From Manihot esculenta (taxonomy: Eukaryota; Streptophyta; Magnoliopsida; Malpighiales; Euphorbiaceae), in assembly GCF_001659605.2 (NCBI RefSeq), contig NC_035174.2:9048402-9112401 (forward strand): a stretch of DNA of 64,000 bases, read 5' to 3'. Below are positions 36,250 through 47,919 of this stretch, piece by piece. Both the position numbers and the translations under genes were made by a program. Numbering within the stretch: the stretch's first letter is position 1; every line of letters starts with the position of its first letter. Under the pieces are notes generated by a model that made no database searches, was not told the origin of the DNA, and worked only from the letters and a program-made list of their open reading frames with translations.

Positions 36250-36390
36250 GATAGGGAAAAGGAAGATGGAGGGCATGAAATTTCTGGTAGTGGGCGGCTT
36301 GGTGAAGGTAATTTCTCTGATTTTCTTACCAACTCCGCCCATTCCGGTGATTTCCTGCGTTTCCCCCCTTTCCCTTCTCTCCTCTTCTCC
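36250..36390 (+). ncRNA. MIR482/2118-family precursor hairpin
   Basis: The candidate mature RNA is 36324-36345 (22 nt), starting TCTTACCAACTCCGCCCATT and ending CC. It has the family's 22-nt length and the core ACCxxCxCCxCCCATTCC. The 5' arm at about 36284-36310 (GGTAGTGGGCGGCTTGGTGA) pairs with it through two small bulges. Outside the duplex, pairing continues between GAAATTTCTGG and CCGGTGATTTCC, and further with purine/pyrimidine tracts, giving a long stem. The complement of the mature strand encodes GMGGVGK, the P-loop of NBS-LRR genes, which is the known target site of miR482/2118. The apparent reading frames on both strands across this region are explained by the hairpin. Confidence 0.82.
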
Positions 36391-36828
36391 AACTACTATC
36401 CAATCCACGGCTGCGATTTGAGTTTTTCTGGACAGAATCAGTTTTCATCTCTGAGGAGTTCTTTCCGAGTCCTGACACCTCAAATTCCAAAGGTTTGCGT
36501 CTCCTTCTCCCTTTCCCCCTTTGATTCTTCATTTCGGCTATGTTTCTTCTTTCCTTTTTTAGGGTTTTTGTATATACTTGCAAATGATTTCCATCTCTTT
36601 ATGGGTTTCGTTAACACATGGTTATCGATGATGAGATCAGATCAAAAGATGCTTATTGGTGACCTTGATTTGTATACGAAAACCATAGTGAAGTTGGAGA
36701 GGAATCTTCAATCTTGTGATGGAGGCTGGTCAAGATTTTCATTTCTCGATACAAACACATGTATAATAACTCTGTTTTCTTTTTTCTCTTTAATTTTCAT
36801 TCATTTTCCATGAACACTCACCGTTTAA
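36391..36828. other. Sequence between MIR482 and the LINE
   Basis: Pyrimidine-rich sequence, possibly the downstream part of the MIR482 primary transcript. It carries a splice-donor-like CCAAAG/GTTTGCG at about 36490. A plus-strand reading frame runs through but has no recognisable domain. Confidence 0.3.
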
Positions 36829-36876
36829 CTCTTCAAAGTTTTTTTTTTTTTTTTTTTGAAAATGAAAGAAATATTA

Positions 36877-39800
36877 TTAACTCAAAGCGATCAAGGAAAC
36901 TATATGAGGAGGAGGAGGGACATGAACCCAAACTCCTTGACCTGACTGACCTGACTCAGAATGAGTCGATGTTGCTAGAACATGAGCGACATCATTCGCA
37001 GACCTATGAATAAAAGCACATCTTGCTTCCTCATAACTGGATAGAAACAATTTACAATCTTGAACCAAAAGACCAAAAGGTGATAAATCATCTAATGAAG
37101 CATTGTTAATGGACACAATAAGAACCTGAGCATCCGATTCGAAAAGAACTCGATCCCATCCGCACTCTTTAATCCATCTCAATGTCTCTCGAAAAGCCAC
37201 TGCCTCAGCACACTTAACCTCCATCTGACTGCAAAAACAGCCTGCTTTAGCCGCTATAAAGCTACCATTAGCATCTCGGACTACACAGCCAAAGCCTAGC
37301 GAACTTCGTTGCGAGTTTAAAGAGACGTCAATATTAACCTTAATCCAACCCAGCGATGGAGGAGACCAAACAGTCAAAGCCGATACAACATTGGTGCAGC
37401 TGGTAGAATCAGAACAGGCCTCCCTCCATTGCTGTAAAAAATTCAGTGCTATGAAGAACACACCACTCGCAGTTCGACCCTGAGCTTTCCAAACAACATT
37501 ATTTCTGTTATGCCACAAAGCCCAACATATCATTAGAATAAGGGAAGCATTCTCCGCAGAAGCAGTGAGGAAGGCTGAAGAGAACCACTCCCAAAGAGAG
37601 GCAGCGGAGAATGCAGGCCAACCCAAAGGCGAACTCAACCAGCAACTGCGGGCAAAAGGACACTGAACAAGAATATGTAGGATAGTCTCAGGAGCCTCAT
37701 GACACAACGAACACATCGAATCAACCGGAACTCTCCTGGACTGAAGCAAAGAGAGGCAAGGAACTACATTAACTAAAGCACGCCAGCAGAAATTAAGCAC
37801 TTTAGGAGGCAGCTTCGTCTTCCAAAAACGACTCCATATCTCACTACCTTCCCTATGTCGAAACCCAGCAATCAGAAATCTGTAAGCACTCTTAACAGAA
37901 TAGTGACCCTTGGATGCAAACTTCCAGCACCACGCATCTGGATGCGAAGAAAGACTTAGAGGGATGTTCAAAATACAACTCCTGTCTCTATCATTGAACA
38001 ACTGAGCTATTAAACTCTCATTCCATCTATAGCCGATCATAAGATCTGCAACAACAGAAAGAGTACAGTTCGGAGGAGGGGGTGTAGAAACCAATAAGTC
38101 GGGCGCCTCTTTCAACCAAGGGTGAGTCCAAATAGAAACTAACTTGCCATTCTCAATTCTCCAATAAGCACCAGCTTTAACCAAACTCTGAGTCGCCCAT
38201 ATACTACGCCACAAAAAGCTAGGATTGTGGCCCAAAGATGCTTCCAAAAAAGATGTTGTTGGAAAATAACGAGCCTTAAGAACGCGGGCCACTAAAGAAT
38301 GAGGCCTGTTAATAATGTTCCAACCCTGCTTACCAAGCATGGCTAAGTTAAAATCATGGAGCGATTTAAAACCTAACCCGCCGTCAAGTCTGTGCTTCGC
38401 CATTCTATGCCAACCCAGCCAGTGAATACCGCGATTTTGATCAGCACCCTTACTCCACCAATACCGAGTCATCATACGCTGCAAATCAGCACATAAAGTC
38501 CGAGGCAGTAAAAACAAACTCATAACATAGTTTGGCATAGCTTGGAGGACTGTTTTCAAGAGGACCTCCTTACCTGCTTGGGACAGCGCACGATGCTTCC
38601 ATGAATTCAGCCGCTTCCACAAACGATCCTTAACAAAACTGAACACTTCCCTCTTGTTACTACCAACATGAGAAGGGAGTCCCAAATAATTACCCAAATT
38701 CGGCTTCTCCTCAATCTGGAGCACTGAACAGATAGAAACCCGAAGAGCCACAGGAGTATACTTGCTGAAAGAAAGAGATGATTTTTGAAAGTTATCTAAT
38801 TGTCCAGATGCGTTCTCATAGATACGAAGAATACGCTTGAGCTCCAACGCCTCTTGAACATTTGCTCTGAAGAAAATCAAGCTGTCATCCGCGAAAAAAA
38901 GGTGGGAGATCTGCGGGCCACCCCGTGATATCCTGAACCCATGAAGACTGCCACGGTTTATACTGTCTTGTAAAAGGCGGGATAGCCCCTCAGCACAAAG
39001 AATGAATAAATAAGGCGACAAGGGATCTCCTTGCCTCAGTCCCCTCGTTGGTAAGATAGGGCCGATTTCCCTGCCATCATGTAGAATCCAATAACGAACA
39101 GTAGAGATACAAGAAAACACCAAAGTAACCCATCGTTGCGCAAACCCCATGCGGATGAGCATGTCACGAATGAAAGCCCACTCTAGTCTATCATAGGCTT
39201 TGCTGATGTCCATTTTAAGGGCCCCAGATAACTCTTTCTTTCGATGAAATATATTAAATCCATGCATAGCCTCAAAAGCTAAGATTATATTGTCCTGAAT
39301 GCTACGTCCAGAAATAAAAGCGCTCTGGCTTTCGGAGACAATAGACGGCAAGATTGACTTAAGCCGGTTAACTATCATCTTAGTCATGATCTTATAAACC
39401 ACGTTACAGAGGGCAATAGGACGCAAATCACTCATTCGCTCAGGGACACACTTCTTAGGTATCAAAACTAAAGCAGTCTCATTCAACTTCGGCGGGAGAG
39501 ACCCTGAATGCAAGCAATCAATACAAAAACGAGACACATCCTCACTAATAATATCCCAATAATGCTGGAAAAAACCAAGATTGAAACCATCTAACCCAGG
39601 AGATTTATCAATTTTCATAGAAAAAGCTGCAGATTTTACCTCGTCACAACTGTAAGGAGCTAAAAGAGATGCATTATGATCATGTGACACTAATAATGGA
39701 ACACACTGCAAAACTGGTTCAGAATTACAATCATGAGAAGTAAAGAGAGACATAAAATATCCAGACATCACCTCCTCCAGACCCGAATTCTTATCATGCC

Positions 39801-40934
39801 ATACGTTCGAATCATCCAGCAATTTAACAATTGTATTTTTCCTTTTCCGAGCAGAAGCAGCATTGTGGAAAAACCGAGTATTAGCATCACCCTCTTTAAG
39901 CCAAAATTGCTTGGCACGTTGCTTCCAGAAGATCTCACGGAGATTTAAAAGATGAAAGAAACGGGATTTGGCTCGTAAAAACTCATCCATATGCACCTGT
40001 AGCCGAGAGCCGCGTAAACGGGCCATAATAGCAAGACTCTCGTCCATCTCAGCTTTATGCAGAAGTCTAAGATTCATGCCCCACGATTTCAAAGCAGTAC
40101 GACAGGCCACAAGCTTACCCTCAACGTCCATATCTGGAGAAAGTTGCCAAATATCTGAAATTAAGGTCCGACACCCTGCCTCACGGAGCCACGTATTCTC
40201 AAACCGGAAACGATGAGTATGGCGTTGATCCACAAAGCATCTGACAGCAAGAAGAATAGGCAGATGGTCCGAAGTAGAGAAACCCAACACTTCAGCAGTA
40301 GAATTAGAAAACCTGGTACACCATTGAGCATTAGTAAAAACACGGTCCAACCTAGATTCCACCCAGCCATCACTATTTCTTCCATGCTCCCATGTAAAAG
40401 GATATCCCGTCATGGGGAATTCAATAAGACCAGAATCAGAAAGCGCATCCCGAAAGCCATTAATCAAACGTGAAGGTTGAGGACGACCACCTCGCTTCTC
40501 AGAAGGTGATAGAATATCATTGAAATCGCCTAAACACACCCAGGGTGCTTCATGATGAGATGCCAACATACGCAACCGTTGCCAAGATAAATGACGAAAG
40601 TTCCGATCAGCCTCGCCATAATAGCCTGTCAAGCGCCAATTACCAACCCCTTCAATAAAAACTTCAGTGTCAATATGGTGTTGCGATGAGCTAAGAAGAG
40701 TAATAGAAGAAACCGATCTCCACAATAAAGCCAGACCCCACTACGACCCAAGCAATCCACACTGAAGAAACCATCATAAGCCAACAAATCTTTTATTTCA
40801 TTCACCCGAGCAGAACAACATAAAGTTTCGATTAAGAAAAGAAAATTTGGCCTCTTAACTCTAACCATCTCTTTCAGGACCTGAACTGCTTGTGGGTTGC
40901 CAAGCCCACGATAGTTCCAACTAATACAACTCAT
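36877..40934 (-). pseudogene. LINE ORF2: endonuclease - reverse transcriptase - RNase H, one frameshift
   Basis: Starts at ATG 40934 (MSCISWNYRGLG, the APE endonuclease opening) and changes frame near 40737-40741, where a run of C appears to have lost one base. It then runs uninterrupted for 1,282 codons to 36877. Endonuclease motifs: FLIETLC, CLGDFNDIL, SRLDRVF and SDHLPI. Reverse transcriptase: DLRPIALCNVVYKIMTKMIV, LKMDISKAYDRLEW, GLRQGDPLSPYLF and the catalytic FFADDSLIF. The C-terminal zf-RVT-like CSLCHEAPETILHILVQCPF is followed by an RNase H domain with its acidic residues in place (KVNID, KCAEAVAFRETL, FESDAQVLI, SANDVAHVLA). This RNase H is typical of many plant L1 elements. Apart from the frameshift the protein looks intact. 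Confidence 0.92.
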
Positions 40935-41056
40935 TGATCTTCCTGGCCGATTACACCATCATCAACCCCGAAAACTAGGCCGTCAGCATCATCCACCTCG
41001 CCGTCAACAGATAAACCCGCCATCTCCACTGAGATCGCATTCTCGTCAGTTGCCAT
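40931..41056 (-). pseudogene. LINE ORF1 remnant, 41 codons
   Basis: ATG at 41056, reading MATDENAISVEMAGLSVDGE then an acidic tail ending GQEDQ. It stops at 40931-40933, where its TGA overlaps the ORF2 ATG as ATGA. Plant L1 ORF1 proteins usually have several hundred residues with DUF4283 and a CCHC zinc knuckle, both absent here. The start and the ORF1/ORF2 junction are preserved, so the middle must have been lost by an internal deletion. Confidence 0.7.
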
Positions 41057-41180
41057 GAAGAAATTCTAAAGAAAACAACAAATCATAGGAAATCTTATCA
41101 TAGAAGACAAAACAAAAACTCCCAAACAGGGAAGACTTTTCAACTCCCAAACAGGGAAGACAAGCTCTCTCTTCAAAGTT

Positions 41181-43680
41181 TATTAGTTACAATGTTTAGG
41201 TAAATTTAACTTTTGAATTTCTTAACAAAATTTTTATGATAGTTATATTGAAAAATATAATAAAATAATAAAATCTGGATGTTTTGGACACTCTTCAACA
41301 TGATTAAGGATCTTAGAATTTAATTTTCAAAGTCGGGAGAAATTGAATTTTTAAAATTAAGGATGATAAAAATTTATTTTTAATTTATAACTCCATAAAA
41401 ATTAGAGAAAATAAAAATAGCATAAATTATTTATAATGAAAAAATATAAACCGTTATAAAAATTTTGAAATAATATAATTAAATTTATATAAAATTATAA
41501 TAATTAAATTTAATATTAATAAAATAGAAAAAATAAAAATATTTTTTTAAAATGTAAATTATTTAAAATAAAAAATATAAATCGGTATAAAAATTTTGAG
41601 ATAATACAATTAAATTTGTATAAAATTATAATAATTAAATTTAATATTAAATTTAAATATTAAATCTGCAATCACAAAAATTCTTATAAATAAAATTTTT
41701 AATCATCTTATAATCTTATAAATGAAATAATTATATTTGAGATTAAATATTTGTAAATAATTATATTTGAGATTAAAAATATTTAAAAAGTTAAAAATGA
41801 ATATTTATTGGTAAGTATAAATCTTTTAAAATTAAATCTCCACATATTTTAAAATATTTTTCATTCCTAGATTTAAGACTTAAGTATATATTGTTCGAAT
41901 ATGGTGTTTTTTAACTATAAACAACCTATATTAATAAAATTTAACATATAGATTAATTGATGAAAAAAAGTTTATATAGATGATATTTATATTTCCTATG
42001 GGTGATATATAAATTGTAGGATGGGATAGCCTATTAAAAAAAAAAACTTTTGACTCATACTCTCATTAATACAATCTAGTAGATCTTATACCATAAAAAT
42101 GGATAAAGTGAAATAGTATTAGCAGAATTAACATAAAAAGGGACAAAGTTAAATAGTATTAGCAGAACTAACAAATGACTTGTTATTTATCTATATAAAT
42201 CTTTTTATGAGATCTCCAATCACAAATGTTGAGTTTTAATTGCTCAAATCCCCTTCCCTAATGTTTCATTTTTGTCTAACTCACTTCCTTTTTCTTTTTG
42301 AGTTTTGGAAATATCTCCATTCATAGGTCCGAAATTTATATCTATAAATTAAAAAGTTCGAATAATCAACCCTCCAATAAGGTAGAATCAATAAGTTTTC
42401 AAATCATTCATTTGAAAAAATTGAAACCCTTATTATTATTGGATGATCATAATACTTTTTAAAAATTAAAAATTTTTATTAATAGAGAAACAATATTACT
42501 ATTTTTGTTCAATAAAATACTAAAGTGGATGATTGACTCGTTACCTATCAAATATTTGCAGGAAATCTTTTGATAATATAAATTTCTATTTCTCAATGAT
42601 ATCTATGATCAAGACAATTGGTTGAATCCCGTGAACCCATAACTAAATTCACTTTTACTTCATATAATTAATAGATATAATTTCATTTCTCAGCAGCTAT
42701 TTAACTGTATCACATCTTACACGAATATATCTATTTTTACTATTAAAAATTTTATTTTTTATAATAGTTATTATCGTTTAGCAATCACAATACACGGATG
42801 ATATTGGTTTTGTTCTCATAATATTTGCTAAGAAATTTCTTAACTACTCAGATCTCATTGTCATCTAATTCTAGAGTAATAAACTCTGACTCTACGTTGA
42901 CTTTTATAATAATAATTGATTTTCAAACACCATCATCTAGGTTAAATACATAATCGAATTTTACTTCATTTGAATATATATTCTAATTAATATTGTTGTA
43001 ATAGAGTGGTACTATATAAAATATCGTCAAATAATTTTTAAGTTTAACTAAAGCAACCTAATGATGTCATTAGATTATGTATAAATCATTTCAATCTACA
43101 TAGTATAAAGTATATTAAATATAAAAAATTTTATTAAATTCAACAATCTTCTAATAATATGTTCATATAAAAATTAAGCAATAATATCTAAATATAAATT
43201 TATTGAAATATCTAAATTTTTTTTTAAAAAAAATAATATTAATACTTTTGTGATATAATTATACTCTCATTTCAATTTTTAATACCTCAAATCACATTTG
43301 CTTTCTCTGTATATTTTATATTAAATTTATAAATAGAAAAACATTTTACTTTTACATACTATATTATAATTTATGTCAAATATAAATATATATTATTTAC
43401 ATATAAATAAATAATCACATGTTAATTATGTATAAATTTTGTAATATATATACTAGTTAAAACTTGACGAAATACCTTACATCAATGTTTAAGTGTTTAT
43501 TTAAATCATATAAAAATTTAATTTAATTTTTTAAAAAAAGAACAAGGCAACTTTTATCTCACATAAATATATATATTTTTAATTTTTTTAAAAAATAAAA
43601 ATTCATTTAGTGCACAAAATTTTACCTAATGAAATTAGAGTAACTAAATTTTAACTCTTTTTATTTAGGATCAATAAGTA
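41181..43680. other. AT-rich intergenic region between the two LINEs
   Basis: Over 2.4 kb of very AT-rich sequence with no supported gene. A local near-repeat (AAATAGTATTAGCAGAA at about 42110-42125 and 42152-42168) is visible. I see no promoter-like island. Confidence 0.5.
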
Positions 43681-43701
43681 TATTTTTAGCAAAATATTTC
43701 G

Positions 43702-45411
43702 ATGGAAGAGGATGATCAGAACAGCTGCAAGGATGAGATTTGTGATGATTCTGATTCTTCACCTGACCATCCGATGATAGAGACTGAGAATAATCCTGTG
43801 AACCTTGGTTTTGTTAATGGACCTTCTTTTAAGGATGTAGTGACGAATAAAAACGGTCCAGGACTGCCGGGAGCTCCTGGGAGTGACATGGCTCCTGAAT
43901 ACGATGAGTTTCATTTTGTTTCGGATGGTGAGGAGGATGATGAGGATGATCGTTGCCCTGTGATTAGACTTTCGAGTGTGGATAAACGTCGATTGTGTCA
44001 ACCTTGGAAAAATTCCCTTATTGTGAAACTTTTTGGACATTCAATAGGCTATACATATTTGTGTAGACGATTGAAAGAACTCTGGAAACATTCTGCTCCA
44101 ATGGATGTTATTGCTTTGGATAACAATTTCTTTTTGGTCCGTTTCGCTAATTCTGGGGACTTGGACTTTGCTAGATCGGAGGGACCCTGGATTATTGCTG
44201 ACCATTACTTGACTATTCGTCAATGGTGCCCAGAGTTTGACCCTTTTCAGGATGTGTTAGAACGTTTAACTGTATGGGTTCGTTTCCCCTGCTTTCCTAT
44301 TGAATATTATGATGAGGAACTTTTGTTACGCATTGCCCGTAAAATAGGTGAGCCTGTTAAAGTTGACTCTAATACTAGCCTTGTGACTTGAGGACATTTT
44401 GCCAGAGTTTGTGTGGAATTGGATTTGACTAAGCCCCTTCTATCTAAATTCAAGTTGCACCGTAGAGTTCGCCGGATTGAATATGAGGGTTTGCATATGG
44501 TGTGCTTTGAGCGTGGTAAGTATGGGCATATGAAGGAAACTTGTCCTAGTATTAAACCAACGCAGGTTAATCAGCCTAATTCTGTTAATCAGCAAGGTGC
44601 TATTGTTGGTCATGAGCTGAACCGTGAGACTTACAAAATGCCTGAGAGTTTGCCTGTCAATCCCGCTGCTACTGAGGATTTTGGGGATTGGATGTTGGTT
44701 CGGAGGGATCGACGTAGGGATAATCGTCAGAGTATCAGGCCTGGGCCTAAGAGAGTTGACAGAGATGAGGTTCGAAGGGTAGTTGCAGATGGGTCTACGG
44801 GAAATCGTTTTGACTCTTTACTTAATTTAGAGGATGAGGTCATACCAGAGGAGCATAATAATGGTAGTTTGGGCACTCAGGAGATTCACATGGCTGTCCA
44901 TGTCGAGCGTCCTAGCAACCGGGCAAATAATATAGTATCTAGGAGAGGTGGAATCCAGAGAGGGAGTCGTGGTGGTAGAGGGCTGTTTCGTGGAGGACGA
45001 GGAGGTCAGGCTGTGGCTAATAATGCTAATATCGAGATAATTCCATCCTCTGCTACGACTTCTAGGGAAGTACGACCTAATACTAGAATTGGATTATCAA
45101 GGAAAGCAGCGGCAGAGGTTGAGCATACTGTAGTTATTGGTAATGGGAAGGAGAGGGTAGAATCTTGGGTTGTTTCTTCTGAAGATCAGGTGGGGTTGAG
45201 TGTCTTGAATCATGTGCCTCCAAATCCACCAGGTTTTCGTAACCCATCTTTCCCTCATCCGTCTAGCCCGAATATTGTCCCTGGTCAGAAGACAGTCAAT
45301 GGGAGTGAGGATGATGTCACGTTGATTGTGGCTGAGACATTTTTGAATGAGTTGAATAAGGCGAATTCTGCTAGTTTGGTTGCTCCTTTGGAACACCAAC
45401 AGCGTATGTGA
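43702..45411 (+). pseudogene. LINE ORF1 (DUF4283 plus zinc knuckle), one internal stop
   Basis: An acidic N-terminus leads to a DUF4283 domain at about residues 90-190 (WKNSLIVKLFGHSIGYTYLC, then FLVRFANSGDLDFARSEGPW). An internal TGA stands at 44389-44391 in the conserved TSLVT-x-GHFARVCVE stretch, where homologues have Arg, so a CGA to TGA change (methyl-CpG decay) is likely. The frame then continues to a CCHC-like knuckle, CFERGKYGHMKETC, whose second Cys is replaced by Arg. An RGG-rich tract (RGSRGGRGLFRGGRGG) follows. ORF1 of this type is the RNA-binding chaperone of the retrotransposition complex. This copy is inactive. Confidence 0.85.
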
Positions 45412-47348
45412 TAGCCTTGTGAGATTAATCTGATGATGCTCTTTTTAATATTTATTTTAATGATAATTATAACCTGGAATTGTCATGGTGCAGCATCATC
45501 TACTTTTCGCAACGCTTTTCAGGAATACAAGAGGCTATATCATCCTAACATCTTTTGTTTAGTGGAACCTCGTATTTTTGGAGAAGCGGCTGATGAAGTT
45601 TGTGGTTTGTTGGGGTATGAGAATTGGATCCGTGTTGAGGCAGTCGGGTTTAGTGGTGGTATTTGGTTGCTTTGGTCAGAAGATAGTTTTCGAATTGAAT
45701 TAGTTGTTACCGATCCTCAATTCATTACGGTAGCAATTAAATTTTTCACTGGAGAGAAATGGTTGTTTAGTGTAGTTTATGCAAGCCCTGATATTTATTT
45801 AAGGAGGAAGCTTTGGCAATCTCTTTCTGGAGAAAATAATCTATCCATTTCTAAATGGATTGTCGCGGGTGATTTTAATTCTGTAGTGGACTCATCTGAA
45901 CAAAGTGGATATTCTTCTTCTAATCCTCCAGGAGCTCAGGATTTTTCAGACTGGATTTTCAAGCACTCTCTTATTGATCTGGGGTTTGTTGGGAGTGGTT
46001 TTACATGGCAGAGAAGTGGCGAAAATGTCTCCTATCAAGCTGCTCGGTTAGATCGATGTTTTGTATCTACTGATTGGAGACTGGATTATGTTGATGCTAT
46101 TGTTGAACATCCACCTAGATTGCATTCAGATCATGTTCCAATTGTGATTAAATGTCAAGGGGTTCTAGCTTTTGGAGTTCGTCCTTTTCGGTTTTTAACA
46201 GCTTGGACACTACATGCTCAGTTTGATCAAGTTGCATGCTCTTGGGACACAAATCGTTCCCTAATTCATAATCTGAGCACATTAAAAATTCAGCTTGGAG
46301 AGTGGAATAGGACTCAGTTCGGTAATATCTTTGATAACAAGAGAAGGCTTTTACGCAAGTTAGGTGGTGTTCAGAGAGATCTTGCTGAAAGCCGGTCAAG
46401 GAGCCTTGTAAAACTTGAATTTATATTGAAACGCAGATTGGAAGAGATTTTACGCCAAGAGGAGATGTACTGGTTTCAGAAATCAAAAGAGGAATGGATA
46501 GCGAACGGCGAACGGAATACTCATTTCTATCATCTAGCAGCTACTATCAAACGGAAAAAATTCTGTATTTCTGGTTTAAAGAATGATTTGGGGGAGGTTG
46601 TTATTGATCCGTCGGTTCTTAAAGGTATGGCCATCAATTTTTTCTGCAATTTGTATACTTCCGATTTGGGTGAGCTTTTGGATATTCCTTTCCAATATGC
46701 CTATCCTGTAACGACCCGAAAATCCGGACCGCTACCGGCGCTAGGATCCAGATCGGCATAAGGCCGCCGGGACCTGTAGCAAGCCTACTATACATCCTGT
46801 ACAGCTGGTATAATCCCAAACATGATCCAACATTTTCATAAAACATTTAAAACTTTACCTTTAACCAGTTTGACCTGTGTATGCACTATGACTGAGCTCA
46901 TAGAACCCCTAGGGTCAGCATACCCTACGTCAAACTCGGTCCATCACATGAACAACATAAAATAAAACTCATGTACAAAGGGATTATCCAACTCGGGCCA
47001 AGCACAATACTATAACTCTGAACATATAACATAAAGTCATATTACAATATAACTCTTTTTCATCCTTACATAACTTTACATTACATCATGTCCACTACTA
47101 CTCTGTTACATATCAAGACCATAACCATATCTCGTCGTCTTCCTGAACTACCTCTGACCCTACAAACCTGGGGTTAGGGGAGAGGGGTGAGCTAAAAAGC
47201 CCAGTGAGCAGAAACCATAAAAGAAAACAGTTCATTTTAACGTATGCTATCATGGAATGCGTCACATCACAAATATATCACCTCAAGGATGAATCTGTCA
47301 CCAATAGCCCTCTACATATCAATCTCGTACCATAACAAGTCAACAATA

Positions 47349-47475
47349 CTCTATGCCAGGGGCGATACGGCCACGCCTGGACTCCACATACTCTATGCTA
47401 GGGGCGATACGGCCACACCTGGACTACTCATGCTCTATGCCAGGGGCGATACGGCCACACCTGGACTACTCATCT
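47349..47475. repeat. Three tandem 41-42 bp units inside the solo LTR
   Basis: CTCTATGCCAGGGGCGATAC, then GGCCACACCTGGACT, repeats at 47350, 47391 and 47433 with only a few substitutions. It lies in the R/U5 side of the LTR. Confidence 0.85.
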
Positions 47476-47919
47476 CATATCATATCGTACATGCCATATC
47501 ATATTATTTCATATCATGTCATAACATACTGAGGGCTAGAGGATCATCCAGTATCCATCCACATCCTTATCATCGTATTATGCAATGCATCATATTCGTG
47601 AATTCTAATGCAAACAACCTATTACATAACATGGTATTCATGATGCATGAACATGCTTGAACATGCTGAAAACATTTGATTTAAAACATAAGGGTTAGTT
47701 CCACTCACCTCTGGCTAGCTCTGGACTAACTCTGAAGCAGCTAACACTGCTAAACACCTCGGTTCCTCGGGTCCGATCCTACACAGGTGGACTCCAGTGA
47801 GGTGCCAAACATACTCTAAACAACTCATAAACAACTACCCAAAAACCCCCTAAAGCATCACTTAAACATGCATAGAAAACACCCATGAAAAGGCTGGACA
47901 GGGCACTTTCGGCGGCACC

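Larger units (their letters stand above)
36829..41180 (-). mobile_element. Nearly full-length L1-type LINE with target-site duplication
   Basis: A plant non-LTR retrotransposon on the minus strand. The body is 36841-41168 (4,328 bp), with its 3' poly(A) seen as a T-run at about 36838-36857. It is flanked by a perfect 12-bp duplication, CTCTTCAAAGTT, at 36829-36840 and 41169-41180. From 5' to 3' it holds a short leader with a duplicated AACTCCCAAACAGGGAAGAC motif (about 41100-41165), a 41-codon ORF1 remnant, and a long ORF2 with endonuclease, reverse transcriptase, zinc-knuckle-like and RNase H regions. Perfect flanking repeats and a single frameshift in ORF2 indicate a fairly recent insertion. 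Confidence 0.93.

Noticed and set aside
36214..36583. Reading frames on both strands, one containing a GMGGVGKK P-loop-like motif
   Set aside because: The P-loop wording is the complement of the miR482 mature strand. No NBS domain follows it, and the region folds as a miRNA precursor.
43759..44223. Minus-strand reading frames opposite LINE ORF1
   Set aside because: Antisense shadows of ORF1, with no domains of their own.
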